In this document: positions 60,516-64,000 of the stretch, piece by piece
How the letters are laid out: each line of letters starts with the position of its first letter
How positions within the stretch are numbered: position 1 is the first letter of the stretch
Origin: an uncultured Lacinutrix sp.
Lineage (GTDB): Bacteria > Bacteroidota > Bacteroidia > Flavobacteriales > Flavobacteriaceae
Assembly (NCBI RefSeq): GCF_947500605.1
Contig: NZ_CANMSJ010000001.1
Span: 558,001-622,000 of the forward strand
DNA length: 64,000 nt
Reading direction: 5' to 3'
The notes under the pieces: model-generated
Seen by the model: the letters and a program-made list of their open reading frames with translations, nothing else
What the model was told of the DNA's origin: nothing
The model's database searches: none
Position numbers and translations under genes: made by a program

Positions 60516-63500
60516 TTACCTAACCATTAACTTTTTAGTTACAACGCCATTTTCATTATTAATTCTAACAAAATACAAACCTGATGCGTATTGAGAGATA
60601 TCAACTTTAAATTTATTAGTTAAATTAATATCTTTTGAATAATGCATTAGTTTACCTAAAGCATTAAATACTCTAATAGTTGCAGTTTCATTTTTAGTTG
60701 AAACAATATTAAAGCTTTCGCTAGCAGGATTAGGATACATTGTAATGTTTTGTTCTAATGCATCTGCTAATACTGAATCTCCAGAACTAAGTGTATTAAT
60801 ATCGTAGCGAGGCGTTCTCCAGACACCACGACCATAAGTTGCTACATATAATTTATTATCAGCATAATTAACTTCTAATTCTGCAACTTTTACATTAGGT
60901 AAATTATTAACAAAAGGTTGCCAACTATTATTAGTAGTATTATCTAAATAATATACACCATAATCCATACCTACATATAATCCATCATTTGCATTGTTAT
61001 CCCAAACGACTGCTAATGCACTAAAATTAGGAAGGTCGTATGCAGATAATGTCCAAGTTGTTCCACCATCTGTAGTTATAAATACTTTACCACTGTCTGC
61101 AGAAGCTACAGCAACCTTATTAGGATCTGATGGATGAATAGAAAGAGAATTTACATAACCACCAGTATAAGCAACTAATTCTGTCCATGTTCCAGAACCT
61201 GTTGTTGTTTTATAAATTTTATTAAGATATGCAGTATACATAGTAGTTGGTAATGATTTTGCTACTTTTAACTGATTTAAATTAGAATCGAAAACTTGTG
61301 AAATAGGTGTCCATGTATCTCCTTGGTTAGTTGATTTATAAACTTGGTTGTAACCACCGTATATAACATCTACAGCTACTGGATCTTGCTCAAAAGGAGT
61401 TACCCAATTCCCAGATTTACCATCTGGAGAGTTTATAGCCTGTCTTGTTATTCCTCCATCTAACGATTTACTTAAAGTTCCATTTTGCGTAGTACCATAA
61501 ATAATTTGGCTATTCGTTTTATCAACAAAACCTTCCATACCATCTCCACCTAACCAGTCTTGCCATACTCCACCAGAAGTTCGTGTAACACTACCATTAT
61601 CTTGTGCTCCTCCAGTAATTACAACAGAACTTGTTTGACTTATACCAAATGCGTAAAATTGTCTAATTCCAAGTCCTGTAGATATATCTGTAAAGTAACT
61701 AGTACTCATAGGTCCTGCACTGTTAGTCGCTTTAAAGATACCACCATCGGTAGTTGTATAAAGTGTACTACCAACAAATTGTAATAAATCTACATCGGCA
61801 TGAGAGTATCCCAAATTGTTTGATTGTGCCTCTGTAACGCTCCAATTTGTTGAAGGATTAAATGTAACTCCTCCATCAAGTGAACGCCATGTATTAACAC
61901 CAGCGATATGGACCTCATCTGCATTAGTATGACTTACAGCAATATCCATATCTCTTGGAGCCTGTCCACTTGTTGTATCCTCAGCATCGGTAGCTGATAT
62001 GCTATAACCAAAATAATTTTTTCCTGCATGATTTAAAGGAGTGAATTGATCTCCACTGTCTGTAGATTTATAAATTCCTTTAAAAGATGAACCGGAAATT
62101 CCGTTTGCTTCTAATAAGTAAACAACAGACGGATCGTTCTCTGTTATTGCAAGCATTTTTGCACCAGTTCCAAAAACATTAGGTGTAGCAGACTCAAAAC
62201 CATCACTAAAGAAAACTGCTGATGATGCATCTTCTACTGAAATATCATCTAAATTAACACCTCCTCCTCCGTAGGTTTCAGAGGTTGTAATTTCGCCTTC
62301 AAAAGCAACATAATAATCTGCCGTTGGATTTGGTAAATTTAATGTAATATCTACCCAAGCATTTTGAACAACTGTATAATCTACTAATTGAACCCATGCT
62401 CCTGCCTCAGAAGTTTTGTAGTAAACTTTTAATACATCTACAGCTCCAAAATATTCTGGTAATGCGTAAGAAAATTTCAATACAGGATTTATTGCTGTAC
62501 TAAGATTTAAACTTGGTGTAATTATTTTAGTTTTATCACCAGAAACTGAAGTAGAAGCATTTACTTTTGCAAATAAGCCCAATCTATCTCCTGTTTTAGG
62601 TAATATTGTTGTCACTCCAAAATGCTCAAAACCTTTATTTTCAGATTTCCAGTTTAAAATACCACTGACATATTCTGTAGTAAAATTAGGAACTCCATTT
62701 GGAGCTTCTAATTTTGTAAATGTATCACCTCCATCTATAGATTTAAACACAGATCTCCCAGAGGCATAAACGACACTTGGATCTGTAGGTTTAAATTCAA
62801 AATCATAGCCTCTTTCATTAGCATCTGGATGAATAAGAGACCAAGAAACTCCAGAATTAATTGATTTGTAGAGTCCTCCACTAGCACCTTCTACACTACA
62901 ATACATTTTTGTAGGCGTATTTGGATCTATTAATATTTTATTAACCTCTCCTGTATTAATGCTACTTGTTACTAAATTCCATGTAACACCTGCATCTATA
63001 GATTTAAAAATAGTACCATTATCTGATCCCCAAAAATAAATAGAAGGATTAGTTGGGTGCATTGCTAAAGAATACACTTTCATGTTTATATAATTATCAC
63101 TTAATGGTAACCAGTTAGCACCTCCATCTGTTGTTTTCCAAACACCTCCAGTTTCGGCACCTACAATAATGTGGTTTTCATTTCCGTTTTCGAAAGCTAA
63201 AGAAGTAATTCTACCTGTACCTGGATTCCATCCTGAAGTTGCATTAAAAGAATATGGTCCTAATTGTTCCCAATTTCCAGGATCTGGTGAAGAGGTTTTA
63301 GAACTTACTGCATTTTGATTTCGGTAGTTATTATAATTTTCTAACTCATTATAATAATAATTTGTAGATTTTAAAACGCCATTCTCTTTAGTAGAGCGTA
63401 AAGCTTGGTACTCCCAACGTTTATATTGTTTGTAACCTGTTCCCTTTCCTTTTCCACTTACTTCAAAATAGGTTTCGGCTGCGTCTTGAATTTCTTGAAC

Positions 63501-63599
63501 TGTGTAAGTTCCTTCCTTTATCATGCTACTATAATCTTTCGATTGCGAAAACATGAATGCTGATGACAACAATAAAGTAATTAAATAAATTTTTTTCAT
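60516..63599 (-). CDS. T9SS-secreted BNR/sortilin-like propeller protein
   Basis: A 1027-residue exported protein. Signal peptide (about 1-19, FMFSQ), then repeated Asp-box (BNR) motifs such as WKTTDGGANW, YKSTNQGDTW and FITTDGGTTW, spaced through a multi-bladed propeller like the VPS10/sialidase family, interrupted at about 330-460 by a jelly-roll-like domain (GGGVNLDDI). The end (about 945-1027; MYPNPASESFNIVS, then GLYFVRI) is a T9SS type A sorting signal. Asp-box propellers bind sugars or proteins; catalysis is not shown. Confidence 0.88.
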   Translation of the reverse strand: MKKIYLITLLLSSAFMFSQSKDYSSMIKEGTYTVQEIQDAAETYFEVSGKGKGTGYKQYKRWEYQALRSTKENGVLKSTNYYYNELENYNNYRNQNAVSSKTSSPDPGNWEQLGPYSFNATSGWNPGTGRITSLAFENGNENHIIVGAETGGVWKTTDGGANWLPLSDNYINMKVYSLAMHPTNPSIYFWGSDNGTIFKSIDAGVTWNLVTSSINTGEVNKILIDPNTPTKMYCSVEGASGGLYKSINSGVSWSLIHPDANERGYDFEFKPTDPSVVYASGRSVFKSIDGGDTFTKLEAPNGVPNFTTEYVSGILNWKSENKGFEHFGVTTILPKTGDRLGLFAKVNASTSVSGDKTKIITPSLNLSTAINPVLKFSYALPEYFGAVDVLKVYYKTSEAGAWVQLVDYTVVQNAWVDITLNLPNPTADYYVAFEGEITTSETYGGGGVNLDDISVEDASSAVFFSDGFESATPNVFGTGAKMLAITENDPSVVYLLEANGISGSSFKGIYKSTDSGDQFTPLNHAGKNYFGYSISATDAEDTTSGQAPRDMDIAVSHTNADEVHIAGVNTWRSLDGGVTFNPSTNWSVTEAQSNNLGYSHADVDLLQFVGSTLYTTTDGGIFKATNSAGPMSTSYFTDISTGLGIRQFYAFGISQTSSVVITGGAQDNGSVTRTSGGVWQDWLGGDGMEGFVDKTNSQIIYGTTQNGTLSKSLDGGITRQAINSPDGKSGNWVTPFEQDPVAVDVIYGGYNQVYKSTNQGDTWTPISQVFDSNLNQLKVAKSLPTTMYTAYLNKIYKTTTGSGTWTELVAYTGGYVNSLSIHPSDPNKVAVASADSGKVFITTDGGTTWTLSAYDLPNFSALAVVWDNNANDGLYVGMDYGVYYLDNTTNNSWQPFVNNLPNVKVAELEVNYADNKLYVATYGRGVWRTPRYDINTLSSGDSVLADALEQNITMYPNPASESFNIVSTKNETATIRVFNALGKLMHYSKDINLTNKFKVDISQYASGLYFVRINNENGVVTKKLMVR

Positions 63600-63651
63600 T
63601 TATAAAGTTTTTAAAATTATTTTTTATTGAGGGAGTTATTTTTTTCGAATA

Positions 63652-63680
63652 ACAAAAAGAGCCACAGTAGGATGGCTCTA
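63652..63680 (-). terminator. Terminator after the last T9SS gene
   Basis: Stem AGAGCCA with TGGCTCT (63658-63664 with 63673-63679), followed on the minus strand by five T residues. Confidence 0.7.
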
Positions 63681-63708
63681 ATTATCATTCTGCTAATAAT
63701 CAATCAAT

Positions 63709-64000
63709 CTACTTGATGATTATCTTTTGTGTGGATACTGTATTTCCGTCAGTCATTCTAACAACATAAATTCCTGTAGCTACATTACTAACATCTAATG
63801 TGTTTACACCTGAATTCAATTTTCCGTTTTTAACTAATCCGCCAATAACATTGTACATTTTATAATTAAAATGGTTACTACTATTATTTATTTTAATGTT
63901 TAAAACACCTTCATTAACTGGATTTGGATAAACTGAAGGCGCATCTACTGTACTAACTTGTACTTCATCTACACCAAGTGTGTTATTAGAAACACTAATT
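63709..64000 (-). CDS. T9SS-secreted protein, C-terminal part
   Basis: The last 97 codons of a gene whose start lies beyond the window edge, ending at TAG (63709-63711). The visible part contains the sorting domain: VYPNPVNEGVLNIK, then YKMYNVIGG and the ending GIYVVRMTDGN. The sequence just before it (GVDEVQVS) is a typical linker. Nothing can be said of the main domain. It is followed by a terminator at 63652-63680. Confidence 0.85.
   Translation of the reverse strand, partial: ISVSNNTLGVDEVQVSTVDAPSVYPNPVNEGVLNIKINNSSNHFNYKMYNVIGGLVKNGKLNSGVNTLDVSNVATGIYVVRMTDGNTVSTQKIIIK

Noticed and set aside
1-64000. CRISPR arrays, transposases, integrases, prophage genes and group I or II introns.
   Set aside because: I found no regularly spaced repeats of 20-40 bases and no typical transposase or integrase motifs.

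Overview
The window is an AT-rich chromosomal segment of a marine-type member of the Flavobacteriaceae (Bacteroidota). The evidence is the type IX secretion (T9SS) C-terminal signals, the lipoprotein signals, many promoters with the Bacteroidota -7 element TAnnTTTG, a bacillithiol gene (bshB1), an ornithine aminotransferase, a fused ResB-CcsA cytochrome c maturation protein, and many small families typical of flavobacteria (DUF2452, DUF4294, DUF6048, DUF6452, Lacal_2735, CCC-motif). Genus cannot be fixed from the sequence. Most genes look like core genome; the clearest accessory gene is an AbiH-type phage-defence gene at 42.9-44.1 kb.

Layout. 0-3 kb: the tail of a cbb3 oxidase assembly locus (a folded RNA resembling the Flavo-1 motif, ccoH, a SafE-like transporter, a 54-residue membrane protein) converging on hemN, which has an FNR-like box exactly placed over a TAnnTTTG promoter. 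3-9 kb: DUF2452, a DEDDh exonuclease-GIY-YIG fusion with UvrC-like cysteines, DUF3108, and two tandem M28 peptidase lipoproteins. 9.4 kb: tRNA-His. 9.5-12.3 kb: bshB1, rlmF and a cystathionine gamma-synthase-family enzyme, on the minus strand. 12.5-17.2 kb: a small possible nuclease-fold protein, mscL, the giant ccsBA fusion, and a group III truncated globin. 17.3-23.2 kb: a co-directional run (DUF2520, kdsC-like, UbiA prenyltransferase, maf, lipoprotein, MscS-like, corA, DUF2306). 23.3-28.5 kb: Lacal_2735, a reductase, a hydrolase and a cysteine desulfurase, a DG-rich lipoprotein, an Smr protein. 28.6-32.6 kb: a T9SS protein with a serine-repeat linker, two small membrane proteins, rocD. 33-40.5 kb: rlmD, DUF6452/DUF6048, an rlmL-like methyltransferase divergent from a second methyltransferase, a ZIP transporter, DUF4268, an esterase lipoprotein. 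40.6-50.7 kb: a dicarboxylate symporter, an FKBP isomerase, the AbiH gene, trhA, DUF4294, an M42 peptidase, a NUDIX protein, a WYL regulator, a flippase, a PrsW protease. 50.8-54.5 kb: a three-gene acyl-CoA (probably propionyl-CoA) carboxylase. 54.6-64 kb, minus strand: MarC, a di-heme peroxidase with a helical N-terminal domain, a PhoX-like lipoprotein, an ABC exporter, and two T9SS cargo proteins (the last cut by the window end).

The gene pool describes an aerobic to microaerobic heterotroph: cbb3 assembly, oxygen-independent heme synthesis and cytochrome c maturation serve respiration; the secreted peptidases, T9SS proteins and symporter serve peptide and amino-acid scavenging; propionyl-CoA carboxylase feeds odd-chain and branched-chain degradation products into the TCA cycle.

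No CRISPR array, insertion sequence, prophage or conjugative element was seen. The main non-genic structure is two families of small palindromic repeats, found in the spacers at 34.4, 37.4, 38.9-39.1, 47.5, 51.3-51.4 and 52.9 kb, several lying within 4-20 bases of start codons.
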